This document shows positions 1-12,331 of a stretch of 64,000 nt of DNA, piece after piece. The notes beneath the pieces are model-generated. The model was not told the origin of the DNA. It did not search any database and saw nothing but the letters and a program-made list of their open reading frames with translations. The DNA is from Holothuria scabra (Eukaryota > Echinodermata > Holothuroidea > Aspidochirotida > Holothuriidae), in contig CM074181.1 of NCBI GenBank assembly GCA_037179385.1, positions 51,046,394 through 51,110,393 on the forward strand, given 5' to 3'. A program made the translations under genes and the position numbers. Position 1 is the first letter of the stretch. Each line of letters begins with the position of its first letter.

Positions 1-114
1 CAAAAACCAAACTCATAATAAAAAGTCAGTATAAATTTCAAAAATAACGAAGAAACACAACTTCTTTTGCTCCAAATGGTACAATTCCACACAACAAGTT
101 AATACAATATATAC

Positions 115-139
115 GTTTCGGCTGTTCAGCCTTCGTCAG
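115..139 (-). ncRNA. hammerhead-ribozyme-like core
   Basis: On the minus strand the sequence reads CTGACGA, then a small hairpin (GGCT, loop GAAC, AGCC), then GAAAC. This is the order of the hammerhead catalytic core: CUGANGA, stem II, GAAA. Hammerhead cores of this compact kind are known from Penelope-like elements and retrozymes. Stem III could form weakly between TATAC upstream and GTATA downstream, but I could not place a convincing stem I or cleavage triplet. It may be a remnant of such an element's terminal repeat. No Penelope reverse transcriptase is visible nearby. Confidence 0.4.
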
Positions 140-385
140 TAGTTAACCAATGTATACATGATAAGAAGAGCTTAGGACCAACATCTGCACAGAAAAGCTA
201 ATTCTGTTTTGCAGCGAAGTTCGCTGAAATTGTTCCGACCACTTTGCTATAGTGTTTGCAATTGGGCCATCGAGTACGCTTCACGCAAGAGTAGAGCTTT
301 GTTACTGTCATTGATCTGGTAGAATTACTCAGTGGGGGGAAAGTGAAATTTTTAAGATTTGGGGGGGGGTGGCTTATTGAAGTGG

Positions 386-629
386 ATGCCTTATTTGTAA
401 TTTTTTTTTCGTTAGTGAGCATTGATGATTTGTGGTTCCGAAAGTACATATTCCTTTACTAAGCAGTGCCGTGTGACAGCACATGCAGTAACCCAAACAA
501 TGATGCCTCCGTTTGTAATTTTTTTTTTGTCAGTGAGCATTGATGATTTGTGTTTCCGAAAGTACATATTCCTTTACTAAGAAGTGCCGTGTGACAGCAC
601 ATGCAGTAACCCAAACAATGATGCCTCCG
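386..629. repeat. 118-bp tandem duplication
   Basis: Two adjacent copies share the poly-T stretch, GTGAGCATTGATGATTTGTG, the segment TTCCGAAAGTACATATTCC and the tail AACAATGATGCCTCCGTTT. The motif GTGAGCATTG starts at 415 and again at 533, a period of 118. Only a few substitutions separate the copies, so the duplication is recent. Confidence 0.85.
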
Positions 630-639
630 TTTTAGTTAC

Positions 640-3139
640 TAAGTGACATGTACTATGTAAGGTTGTTCTTCCCTTTAACAGTAATCATACTTCCATCAAC
701 TGACGAATATCGACTTAGAGAGAAATATCTTTTCGGGGTTGACAATTATTGATCCCTCTTTATACAATTTATAAAACTGTTTTGATTCTCTGTGTGGCAT
801 CTTTGCATTATGTTTGAGGTGCTATGTCATCGGTAAACGGAACCTTTTCAAAGTCGTTATCTTTGCCTACCACTTCAAGTTTTGTTCTTAAGAACAATAA
901 AGAAACGTATTAGGTAGTGAATAAAGGCTAACGGTGGTAAGCAAACCTGAAATTACCTTCACCGCTTCCTTAGATGTGTTCAGGTCAACACCGGACTAAG
1001 CTGCATTGTGGTTAGACCGACTTACAATATGTTCTACTAGAAAAGTCGTGATAAGCAAAGACACTAATTAAGAAGGGAAGCTGCTGCTCGTTACAGGTGT
1101 GGTCATCCCATTAGGTTTAGCAAAAGTGAGTTCCTTGTACGTCTGTGGCTTTGATTCAGGTTCCTCCCAAATCAGGCTTTAGCTAGACTCTTCCTTAATA
1201 GTTTTCGATTTTGATTTCCTCCCCATTGGTTCATCACAACTTTCACCGGAACTTACCGACTGCATGGAAAGGTGTTTGGAGCGCATTCGACTTGCAGTTG
1301 GGAGATCTGTTATTCTTCTCCTGGCCTGGTCATACTGAAAACTTTAAAATGTAACTGTCACTGTGCTTGGTGCTCAGAATGAGAAATGGGGGTAGGAGCA
1401 ACAAGCCAGTGGGCTACAAATGTGAAAGGGCCGCGAAGGGTCTCACTTTAATCAAGCGGCTAGGACTTACTTAGCCGTTTAACTTCATATAGCTAACTTA
1501 TCTCATCCAGGGTATCACAGTCAATGGAACCGTCCAGACTTTTAGGCCATCATTGAGATGGAAAACCCCGACAACTTCATCATCACTATTGTCCTACTCA
1601 TCATCCTCATCAGTTGAAAACAATGCATAAAATTTATCAATGTAATAGTTTGTGTTCATTTTGAGATTTCAACTATCCAGGTTTAGGAATAAGAGATATT
1701 ACAATTATACTGTGTGAATTTTTTCGATTAACAAGGACCTTTCTGACTCATTCCTACGTTCAACACCAGCACGGTGAGCATTGTTTAAGTAAGAAACTCT
1801 AAGAGAGCCACTCAAATTATCTGTTTCAACAGGGATATAGTGTGGCCATAACTATTCCCCACCAGTAACTTTGCAACAATACTTTACTACTGTCGACAAT
1901 ATGTTCCCTGACTACCACTCCTGGTAATAAATGTCGAAGTATCCATCTCATTCTCTGAATCCTACTCACCTACGTTATCACTATAAGCAGGTTCGTTAAT
2001 TCTTTCCCGCATGGTATCGTAGGGCACAAGTTGAAATACACAAACGGAGCTCAACACGTAGCGTACAACGTTCCCTTGTTCTCTTCAGCACGGGCATACA
2101 GCACTAAGTGCTGGTCAACTCGAACGAAAAGATGGGTTTCCGTCCGACTTTACGGCATATTAAAATGCAAATTTTAAATAATACAACTTTGACACAATCC
2201 ACTGCACAAAACCACAATTGAGATCCCTAACGATTTAGCTGACGTGCGCATGTGCAAAGCCACCAAAACGAACTACCAAATTGGCTTATTAAAATCTTGT
2301 TCACTAGTAGTAACTACGCTATCAGCTCCTCAACGGTTTTCATATTCAGGACGTTTTCTGACCTCCAGGGGTCTAGTCACATGGATGTTCTTCAATCAAA
2401 CAGTTGCAAAATATAAGTCATTTTCATTGACATATTGTCTGAAAATCCCTTCTCTATTGTTCCTTCTTTAAGAACCACATGTCGGGATAAACTAGCAACT
2501 TCTAGGCTAGCGAATAAGACTATACCGCCATCTACCGTCAACCACCATCCTATATACGACATACTTTTGCACAGAATTCAACCAAACTGCATGTTAACGG
2601 TTACCATATCCATTTACACCCAACCGATGGGCTGGAAGCTGGATTGACACCGATGAGAATAACGAACTGGCATGGGATTGGAGAACACACGTTGCCTTCC
2701 GAATCAGGATAATATAATTTCATCCAAAAGTTCTGCATATGTTAAACATTAAGTCAAACGTAAGTGTGCTAGTTGGAAAGCACCCATTTCCTCTTTCTTG
2801 GCTGCTATAGTTCGAACTCAAATAATTTCACGAACAGTTGAAAAATCACGTTGATACTGAAAAGAGGTGAAGTCAACTACGATCAGTTCCGAAGAGTTAC
2901 TAATTGGCGAACGTATGTATGACGTAATGAGAGTAGTTGACTTTCTATGTTCCAAAAGTTTTTAAGTTGTAGGAATCCTATCCAAAGTAAGTTGCTCTGT
3001 CAATACTTACATTACTAGAACTTTGTACGAATCATTAAGTAACTCTGGCACCCATACGACTATAACATGATCTGTTGAACATGTATTCATCCTACTTACA
3101 CCGTTACGTCCTTTAAAAAAAGATTGAATAATCTTGCTT
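640..3139. other. no gene recognised
   Basis: About 2.5 kb without a convincing coding frame. The open frames near 2.24-2.65 kb are short, overlap one another and resemble no family I know. No clear terminal inverted repeats or tandem repeats were seen. Confidence 0.5.
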
Positions 3140-3321
3140 CATTGGTGTAGCTAAGGGGGAGGGGGTTTGGGGTTAGAACCCCCCATGACCCAACCTTGCA
3201 ATACAAACATACCTAAAATAGCGGTTCTTTCTCTCTATCCATAAACTTTTCCTTCATTTCTTGCCCCCTAACCACCCATGACACCAACCCCCCATGACAC
3301 AATCCTGGCTATACGCGCCTG
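3140..3321. mobile_element. short hAT-like MITE (degenerate)
   Basis: The left end CATTGGTGTAGCTA and the right end GGCTATACGCGCCTG are imperfect inverted versions of the CAGTGGCGTAGC terminus seen on better-preserved elements in this window. The flanks TCTTGCTT (left) and CCTTGCTC (right) agree at six of eight positions, consistent with an old 8-bp hAT target duplication. The interior is G- and C-rich (CCCCCCATGACACC repeated). It has no coding capacity. Confidence 0.5.
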
Positions 3322-3508
3322 CCTTGCTCTATACACACCGACTGCATGGTTAAGTGCTAATAGTATCCGGAGGTTTTGAGGTCGGCTGCTGGATTGTGAT
3401 CCCCTTATCGCCCTGACTTGTAAAGTAAATACTATAAGTGGTAACCTACCGTTTACAGCAATCGGTGGTGTGTGTCATTACAGTATGTCAGCATGTGCCT
3501 ATACCGTT

Positions 3509-4718
3509 CCCTTACAAAAATTCCCAATACATTTCCTGTAGGAATCTTGTAGGAAAAATTCATTTCCTATAGGAAGTAAGCCATTTCAAGTAGGAATTTT
3601 AAGATTCCTACAGGAATTTCAATTTTCCTATGTAGGAATTTGCTATTTCCTACGTAGGAAAGACCATTTCCTGTAGGAATTGTCAAATTCTTACAGGAAT
3701 TTCAACTTTCCTACGTAGGAATTGGAGAGTATTCCTAATACACTGGCCATTGCATTCATTGGCACATGAAAGGAAGTCCATTGTCATTGGTCAGTAAAGC
3801 CTACTAAGTCACAACAAAGAGCTTTTCAAATTTGTCCTTTGTATGTGTTTTGGGCTGTGTAAAGCTATGGACTTGACCATATGTTGTAGTATAGCAGCAC
3901 AGTGTATTGCTTCAGTGCAGTAACAGGCTTCAGGGCTTCAAGCAGCAAATAATGTTAAGTGGTTCTAGCAATGTTCAGAATATTACTGTTGCTTACATGG
4001 TGGACACTCATGGATAATCTGAGAAATATATTTGCTTAGGACTGTGCTACAGATATCCATGCACTAGTTCAGGTCATGGCAAATTCTGATTCTTGATATT
4101 GAACATTTCTTTTGGATAAGAAGCGCTGTGATAACTGCAGTTATCTGGACATATCAACGAGTGAATAACCTGGTTGTAGCTTATTTAAAACTGCATTGCT
4201 CTGTCTGAAAAGGCCTTGGCAAACGTACATGGGGAACATGTTCTTTTTTCCTTCTATTTCAAAGTTTTGGAGTGGAGATAATTCAGCTGTGTTCCTTTCA
4301 ATGGGAGCAAAGGCATTGAGCACAGCAATTAATCATGGAGTTCTGGATATTCAATTATCATCCTCTCATAAAGCCTATACCACATACTCTCATGGAGGAT
4401 TGGTGACCTGTTTCAGTAATTGGAAAATGCATGCAACTACGGCCATGGCACTATCGCCTTTGCACAAGTCCCCAGCAATCAGCACCATGATGCTCATAGC
4501 CTCAAATGTTTATTTATGAACAAAGATGCAAAAGACACCCCACAATATAAATGGAATGACCCATGTAGGAAGTGATTTCCTATGTAGGAAAGCAATTTCC
4601 TATGTGGGAAGCATTTCTTACAGGAAATTTGATTTCCTACGGGAAGATGCCCAAAATCCTATACATTTCCTACATACTAATTTCTTGTAGGAAATCATGT
4701 AGGGAATTTTTGTAAGGG
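3509..4718. mobile_element. inverted-repeat DNA transposon packed with TTCCTACGTAGGAA palindromes
   Basis: The 17-bp termini CCCTTACAAAAATTCCC (3509-3525) and its exact reverse complement (4702-4718) bound a 1210-bp element. Inside each end lie many copies of TTTCCTACGTAGGAAA-like palindromes (about 3525-3735 and 4560-4700), in variants such as TTTCCTATAGGAA and TTTCCTATGTAGGAAA. The middle (3740-4550) is non-repetitive and has no intact frame; a weak minus-strand transposase-like trace is discussed in the findings. I could not identify a target duplication (left flank ACCGTT, right flank TTTAAA). It is probably non-autonomous, superfamily undetermined. Confidence 0.75.
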
Positions 4719-5399
4719 TTTAAAGTAACTTATGATGTGTACTGCTATAGTATGGTAGGATTTTCCGACACTCTGAAAACAGTTTAGCACGAAAATACTG
4801 AATGTTGGAGAAATAAAGCACATGCCAATTTTTTATGAAGCTTCGCTTTATTTTCTAGGCAACTTTTACATGAGAATAGAGGGAAATCGTCACGGCTTTC
4901 CTAACCTACAAACCTCCTTTTCTTCCTCAAAAATTCTGCTTTTGTTATGTTTGTTCAACTGTTTCAAGTTGCTGTGTACAGTGTACAGTAGTTACTGGTA
5001 GGTGTTACTGTAGTATTGCAAGTATGCACTACTACAATGCATTAGAATGTGATATACTGCTTGTGCAATAATTACCATGCGCTCTACAATGGTAAGATAC
5101 AGTTGAAAAATTTACCCATTGGCCTAAATAGCTAATGTAGGATAATAGTTTAGGTTTATTAATTTTAATATTGATGATGAAATAAATAACTTTTTTTTAT
5201 TGTCACCTCTGTTTAATGATCATCGCTTTTAAAAAATTCTTTATAGCAAGTACATCCATGATCATCCAAATATGTATACAAGTAGCAAGCAACGTCCAAG
5301 GAAATACAAAAACTGAAATGATTGTTCAGTTTAGTAATTTATGAGTTAAACGATCTGCATAAAACATCTTAATGAAAGAAAAGTTTACCTTTACTTTTC
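4719..5399. other. no gene recognised
   Basis: AT-rich sequence between the palindrome-rich element and the first LINE. It may include the 3' untranslated part of that minus-strand LINE, but I see no poly(A)-like end that would prove it. Confidence 0.4.
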
Positions 5400-7262
5400 T
5401 TAGATATCTGTTTTCAACCTACAACTTTAAAACTTAAGTTTTTAAGAGAACTCGTTGATATTAGGGATTACGTCTCTTTGTTTACACTGAAATATATAAT
5501 ACTTCAAATGCAAAGTAAGAAAGTGGAATGGATGTTTAATATATCGACAATAACCAAAGAATATATCTTCTTCTTAAAGTAAACACTTTAACATCTTAAA
5601 AAAATACACACAGGTGGGTCTGGCAAAACTTAGAACAAAAACACAAGTTGCGAAAGTGCAGAAGATTTTATGGAAATATTTTTCCATATTCAGCTTTAAA
5701 TTCCTCATCGACAAACCATGAAGAATACTCTTAGGCCTTCAAAGTTCCTGAAGGTAGTTTAATCTATAAAGATCATCACATTGTGATTAAAACTAATCCC
5801 AAGGAACCTGATTGGACCAAAAGAAGGGTCTTAACCAAAATCACTAGATACTCAGGGGATTCGGAATAAGAGGGCCCAAAGGAAACAGATGAGATTTGAT
5901 GATGTTTACCTTGAGTCCAGAGGCTTGCTCAAATTCATTGAAAATAATGAACATTTCTGAAATAGAAACACGACTACCCTCATTAAAAAGAGCAGTATCA
6001 TTTGCGTATTGAAGAATCTTAATTTCTTTATTTAAAATACTGATGCCCCTGAGACTTTAATTGATGAATTTTTGTCTAAAGTTTCAGCACATAAAATAAG
6101 TATGTAAGGGCTTAAGGACACTTTTGACGCACTCCTCTTCTAAAAGGAAAATATCCACTGGAAAAACCAACATTACAAACACATGCAGAACAACCATTAT
6201 AAAAAGCTCGAATCCATTTTTTTAAGCTTTCCTTAAACTTAAAATAATCCAACTTTTTATGGATAAAATTCCAGTCTATGGAGTCCACAGCTTTCTCAAG
6301 ATCAATGAAAAAATCAATCCTGGAATATTATTTACATTAGTTTAATCAACCAAATCCAAAACAAAACGAATTCAATATTTTCACTAATAAAGCGATTCTA
6401 AACGAAACCCGTCTGGTTGTTGCTAATAAAATTACTTTGAATAGCCTTAAGTCGAGTAGCAAGAACTTTGGCTGCAATCTTATGATCCGTATTTAAAGTG
6501 AAATTGGGCGGTAATTACCAAGTGATAACGGGTCTTTATCTTGCTTTCAAGTTAATTTTATGGCACTGCATCTTTGTACTTCCGATAACTTTGAAAAATC
6601 AAATGCGTAGTTAAACGAGCAAACAACGAAATTTTTAATAGTAGGCCAAAAAATTTCTAAAATCTGTAGAAAAATCATTTCAAGGTGATTTACCATTCAC
6701 CATTGATGAAATAGCAACCCTGCATTCTTCTTCTGAAAGATAACCATCACAGGTTGACAGACCAATTTCAGAATAAATTTCAGGGAGGCGTTCAAAAAAA
6801 AGATATCGAATCGCCGCATAGCCGAGAAGGGTATTGAAAACTTTAAAACAATCGAATTTCATCCAATATTTGGTTAGGATCGTCTTATACAAGACCGTCT
6901 TTATCCAAAAATTTGTAAACGGTAGACATCGGCTCATTATGACATCGTCCATCACTCTGCGACAGTCTATTTCCCTAAAGTGCAAATACGAGAGATAAGG
7001 TTATATTCGTACTTGCGAAGTTGAGTGGCTTTATGTTTACTAAACAAAATGGTTTTTCAAAGCATCTTGAATTTAAAATTTTCCCACAAAGAGAATGGAT
7101 TCTGGTTTAAATTTAGGGAGTCTTGCTTAAAAGACCCAATTAATGTATTGACTGAATCAATATAATTGGAATCAGACAGAAGTGAACTGTTAAATTTCTA
7201 ATTTCAACCAACAATGACAAAATCCATACTACAATGAATATCGGACATATTTGAATTCAAGG
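5400..7262 (-). pseudogene. decayed L1/Tx1-like LINE, ORF2 fragment (copy 1)
   Basis: Conceptual translation of the minus strand, with frameshifts and stops, gives successive pieces of an L1/Tx1-type ORF2. In order: KFNSSLLSD and FSLWENFKFK near 7.05-7.2 kb (linker after the endonuclease); LSEEECRVAISSMVNGKSP near 6.68-6.75 kb (start of reverse transcriptase); FIDLEKAVDSIDW near 6.27 kb (catalytic motif A region); RRGVRQKCP near 6.12 kb; QYANDTALF near 6.0 kb (YADD box with the first D changed to N); SGLKVN and FPLGPL near 5.88 kb. Closer to the 3' end, LGISFNHN and then LKYYIFQCK near 5.5 kb match the C-terminus of copy 2, so about 350 residues between them are missing. The 5' side stops where the octamer array starts. 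The YAND box and many stops make it dead. Confidence 0.85.
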
Positions 7263-8780
7263 TAAAATAAATAAATATATAGATCAATAGATAAATAGAT
7301 AAAAAGATAAATAGATAAATAGATAAACAGATAAACAGATAAACAGATAAACAGATAAACAGATAAACAGATAAACAGATAAACAGATAAACAGATAAAC
7401 AGATAAACAGATAAACAGATAAACAGATAAACAGATAAACAGATAAACAGATAAACAGATAAACAGATAAACAGATAAACACATAAACAGATAAACAGAC
7501 TAACAGATTAACAGAAATAGATAAACAGATAAATAGAAATATAGATAAATAGATAAATAGATAAATAGATAAATAGATAAATAGATAAATAGATAAATAT
7601 ATAAATTGATAAATAGATAAATAGATAAATAGATCAATAGATAAATAGATAAAAAGATAAACAGATAAACAGATAAACAGATAAACAGATAAACAGATAA
7701 ACAGATAAACAGATAAACAGATAAACAGATAAACAGATAAACAGATTAACAGATAAACAGATAAACAGATAAACAGATAAAAACATAAACAGATAAACAG
7801 ACTAACAGATTAACAGAAATAGATAAACAGATAAATAGAAAAATAGATAAATAGATAAATAGATAAATAGATAAATAGATAAATAGATAAATAGATAAAT
7901 AGATAAATAGATAAATAGATAAATAGATAAATAGATAAATAGATAAATAGATAAATAGATAAATAGATAAATAGAAAAATAGATAAATAGATAAATAGAT
8001 AAATAGATAAATAGATAAATAGATATATAGATATATAGATAAATAGATAAATAGATAAGTAGATAAATAGATAAATAGATAAATAGATAAATAGATAAGT
8101 AGATAAATAGATAAATAGATAAATAGATCAATAGATCAACAGATAAATAGATAAATAGATAAATAGATCAATAGATAAATAGATAAATACATAAATAGAT
8201 CAATAGATAAACAGATAAACAGATAAACAGATAAACAGATAAACAGATAAACAGATGAACAGATAAACAGATAAACAGATTAACAGATAAACAGATAAGC
8301 AGATAAACAGATAAACAGATAAACAGATAAACAGATAAACACATAAACAGATAAACAGACTAACAGATTAACAGAAATAGATAAACAGATAAATAGAAAA
8401 ATAGATAAACAGATAAATAGATAAATAGATCAATAGATAAATAGATAAATAGATAAATACAAAAATACATAAATAGATAAATAGATAAATAGATAAATAG
8501 ATCAATAGATCAATAGATAAATAGATAAATAGATAAATAGATAAATACAAAAATACATAAATAGATAAATAGATAAATAGAAAAATAAATAAATAGATAA
8601 ATACAAAAATACATAAATAGATAAATAGATAAATAGATAAATACATAAATACAAAAATACATAAATAGATAAATAGATAAATAGATCAATAGATAAATAG
8701 ATAAATAGATAAATAGATATATAGATGAATAGATACATAGATAAATAGATAAAAAGATAAATAGATAAATAGATAAATAT
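7263..8780. repeat. octamer microsatellite (GATAAATA)n / (GATAAACA)n
   Basis: About 1.5 kb made almost entirely of two related octamers, GATAAACA and GATAAATA, in homogeneous blocks. A signature boundary segment containing ACTAACAGATTAACAGAAAT recurs at about 7498, 7800 and 8358, always after a GATAAACA block and before GATAAATA blocks, so the array has higher-order structure. The minus-strand frames full of YLFICLSV or YLFIYLSI are translations of the octamer and not proteins. The array ends at a T-rich stretch (8779-8795) that looks like the poly(A) end of the next minus-strand LINE. Confidence 0.95.
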
Positions 8781-9659
8781 TTTTTTTTTGTTTTTGTCTA
8801 GTTTATTCAGCTTTCATTTTTCATGCATATATAAAAAATTTCACGTTCCACGTCTATTTACATTGTACTTCGCATTCAATAATTATACAAATCGCACCGT
8901 ACATTCTAAGATGATATAAATGATACTTTATTAAATATAAACGTTATATGTAGTTTCACATATAAGTGCATTGAGCTGTAACTTTCTTCTTCAAGGCGTG
9001 ATCTATAATTTCTGTGAATAAATATGATTAACACTTTTCAGATGACTACATAGAAAAAGCTGTCAATTGCCAAACAATTGCATAACTTTTGTTCATTCTT
9101 TTGAGAAATGTTCACTTCCATTGAAAAAAAAAACAGTGGCTAGAAAGAAGGTAATACAAAAAGTATTTCATTTAATCCAAAAAACCCAATGATTTAGATT
9201 AAAAATAACTTTTAGAAAATGTTGAGACCAGCAGTTGAACCTGCATGAACACTCCAGTTCAAATACCATTTTTGTTTTTAATTAATAACACTTTGTTATC
9301 ATTCATTCACATAGAAGGTTACAGCAAAGACATAACGGAGTCCAATCATATCAAAAAACTGTTAATTGTTGATAGCAAAAAGAAAGAAAAAACTTTTTCC
9401 TACTCAAACACAAGTTTATTGGTGAAATTGGGTACCTAATCGTTTGCTGACCTTGTACCTTGTTGCTGAAAAAATTAGTAAACAATTATAAGCTTGTGAT
9501 TCACATTGCTGCTATACATTAATAGTTTACCATTTATTAACGTTTACTTATGTTACATGGTTGCGTACGCTATGTTTCACAGACTTACATGCAATAATAC
9601 CATGCAACAAGAACATGAACATTATCTGTGAAATATTTGAACAAAATAACAACATAAGA
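8781..9659 (-). other. probable 3' untranslated region of LINE copy 2
   Basis: The segment begins with a T-run on the plus strand (poly-A on the minus strand) and lies directly downstream of the ORF2 C-terminus of LINE copy 2. No coding frame of note is present. The assignment rests on position and the T-run only. Confidence 0.45.
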
Positions 9660-11552
9660 CATAATGAGGTACCTAGGTAAGGTGGTTGACAAAGAGTTAC
9701 TGAATTAATCCTTAAACATATTTTTTAAGTGCAAGAGACGGCATTCATTTTTGACTTTGTTAAGTATGTGACAATCCACCTGTAGATAATATTTAAGTTT
9801 GTATGAAAAAGCTATGGCATCTGGTGCCTTTCCATTTAATTTACAGCAAAAAAATGTAATACTTTGCATGCAGGATGAAAAAATTAATTGGGTGTTTTAC
9901 ATCATCAAGGAAACCGAACTTAACATGATCATAGCTAAAATCGAAGTTGCTTTGTAAGCAGAGATCACATCATTGCACCCAGAATGTTTCCACGAAATCG
10001 CAATCCCAAAATAAATGCTTTAGTGTTTCATGATCATTACAACAAAAAGTACACAACGAACAATTTACTACCTTGATTTTGGATAAAAACACGTTAGTAC
10101 TTAATATTCTATGAAGAAAACGGTATTGAAAGTAGTGAATTTTCGTATCACGCACAGCAAAATAAGGTAGAATAAAAATTTTGTCCCAATCACATTCTTT
10201 ATTATCTATTTCATGCCATCTCTGAATTGCTCTTGGTAGTTCCATCTTTTTTCCAATGAAGTATTGGTAGGCATACTTCGTTATTTTTGGGGACATTTCC
10301 TCCTTAAGAAGACGTTGCTCGTTACCATTAGGGTTGAGAGCCAAACTAAGGTCGCTTTTCCAGAGACTTGGGATTGCCGACAAAATACTAAAATAAATAG
10401 TGAAAGGGAAATTATTTAACCTAAACTTAGCACAAAATCGGTTATAATCTATAGCAGTTCCATTGACATAAAAAAGTCACGCACTCGGTAACATCCCTTT
10501 TCTATGAGATAATCAGAGTAAAACAACTTGTTATCGATTTTTATGAAAGAATTATTAAGTATATACTGATCACCGTAATCAGGTAAATCTGGGTTTCTGA
10601 AATTAAAATCTGACCACGCATTACAAACATCACGAATAACGTTATTCGGTATTTGTATGTCATTTTTACAAAAGTTGCACATAAATAGAAAAGCTTTTCC
10701 ATACCTTTTAAGTTCTTCATCGAACAAAACTTTCCATAAACATTCATTATCATCAAAGTAAAGTTTGACCCACTTACACTTTAAACTTGTTGCAAATGCC
10801 CTGATATTAATCGTAACAAGGCCTCCCTTACATTTATCATTTACTTAAACGTTTCGTTTTACCTTGTCGGGCTTTTTACACCAGACAAAATCATGGAGAA
10901 GACTTTCAACCTCCTTGAAAAATTGTGTACTTGGATTCGGTAAGACAAATAAAAGATAAACAACTTGCGAAATAAGAAACGTTTTTATAAGAACAATTTT
11001 ACCGATAGGAGTTAGATCTCTGGAAGACCATAAATTAAAAATACTTTTAATACGTGAAAGTTTTGGAAGATAATTTAACTTAAAAAAGTCCTCTTGGTGA
11101 TGAGTAAAGGAAATTCCTAAATAATTGACTGGTTCATCGCTTATCACAAAGTCCAGCATTTGGAAATAAGGGGGGAGACGAAAAAAGTGGACCGAGAGGG
11201 AAAAGACAAGACTTGTCCAGATTTACCTTTAGCCCCGACACTTTGCAAAACTTATCAAGTAATTTCACCGTCTCCGAAATATCGTTCAATGACCCATCGA
11301 TTATCACTACAGTATCGTCAGCATAAGTCGAGATTTTTAGAACATAATTTGCAATAAATATACCTTCAATGTTAACAGTAGACTTAACCATAGCACTAAA
11401 AATTTCGGAACAAGTTATAAATAAATATGGACTAAGTGGGCATCCTTGACGAACACCTCTGGAGACTTTGAAATAGTCAGAAAGAAAACCATTATTTACA
11501 ATACAAGGGAACTAATACAAGGGAATAAATATCATAAAAACCAGTTTTAAAA
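9660..11552 (-). pseudogene. L1/Tx1-like LINE, ORF2 C-terminal half (copy 2, cut by assembly gap)
   Basis: Reading the minus strand from the gap edge: RGVRQGCPLSPYLF near 11.45 kb, then the catalytic box TYADDTVVI near 11.3 kb, SGLKVNLDKS, VNYLGISF, LTPIGKIVLIKTFL, LFVLPNPSTQFFKE (thumb region), GGLVTINIRAFATSLK, LNNSFIKIDNK, and the cysteine-rich zf-RVT-like tail containing FQYRFLHRILSTN, CSLCTFC and HLFWDCDFVETFW near 10.0-10.1 kb. After a shift, the terminal ILHAKYYIF motif lies near 9.88 kb. Frameshifts occur near 11.16, 10.45 and 9.97 kb and a stop near 10.85 kb. The YADD box is intact. Everything upstream of motif B is hidden by the N gap or lost. The product would have been the reverse transcriptase of an autonomous retrotransposon. 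The order of motifs fits L1/Tx1 and not CR1. Confidence 0.9.
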
Positions 11553-11652
11553 NNNNNNNNNNNNNNNNNNNNNNNNNNNNNNNNNNNNNNNNNNNNNNNN
11601 NNNNNNNNNNNNNNNNNNNNNNNNNNNNNNNNNNNNNNNNNNNNNNNNNNNN
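11553..11652. other. 100-N assembly gap
   Basis: Exactly 100 N characters, the usual placeholder for a gap of unknown size. It falls within LINE copy 2, as expected where repeats break assembly. Confidence 1.
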
Positions 11653-12327
11653 TAACCGTCTATCAAATTTTCGTTCTCATGAACAAATTCATTTTTGCCG
11701 TCAAGTGTGAAGCAGACGCCGCCTCAACGGTATATACGGGCAGAGCAGGAGGGCAGATTCCCCATCATAGATACAACTGTATTACAACGAACGCTTGGCC
11801 GTCTAGTAAAAATGTAGAGATGCGCAGGGCAGTGACTTCGGTGAAAAACCTCTAGAGAGAAATTGTGAGACCTAGGCTGCATGTGCCCTAGCTAGAAAAG
11901 GAGACTCAAAGATGTGGACACTTCCTCTTATAGTGCACACACAGAGACATCGGCGTAGACACAGAAATAACAATACCATGCAAAGTGTGGCCACTGAAAA
12001 CAAGGGCCAACCTTGAAGATACACTGACACCCCTTACAGAAAGAAATACTCTAAAACAAAACATGGATAGATTGACGGTCAAGACAATGTTCTGAAAACA
12101 TCAGCTATCAGCTTATACCTTGAATTAATATAGCTTACAGATGAGCAGTGATTTAAGTGGGCCTTAATTGCGATGAGATTTGTAACTCCGTGGACTACCC
12201 ATTTTTTTTTCACATGGTCGTAATCCGACGTATATATATCAACTTAGTTTGGTCCGGTAAACATTGATTTTATTTCAAGTTCATAAGAAGTTACTGGGAA
12301 ACTTACTCTGGCCATATTATAATCACC
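11653..12327. other. no gene recognised
   Basis: Sequence right of the gap. I see no continuation of the LINE reading frame here, so the gap probably hides its 5' part or a rearrangement. Confidence 0.4.
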
Positions 12328-12331
12328 TTAA

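Noticed and set aside
4196..4519. 107-codon plus frame inside the palindrome-rich element
   Set aside because: No domain resemblance. The opposite strand gives the more suggestive (still weak) trace.
7204..8738. Minus-strand frames of 66-109 codons with YLFICLSV/YLFIYLSI repeats
   Set aside because: They are translations of an octamer microsatellite in several frames at once, with no start context or non-repeat content.
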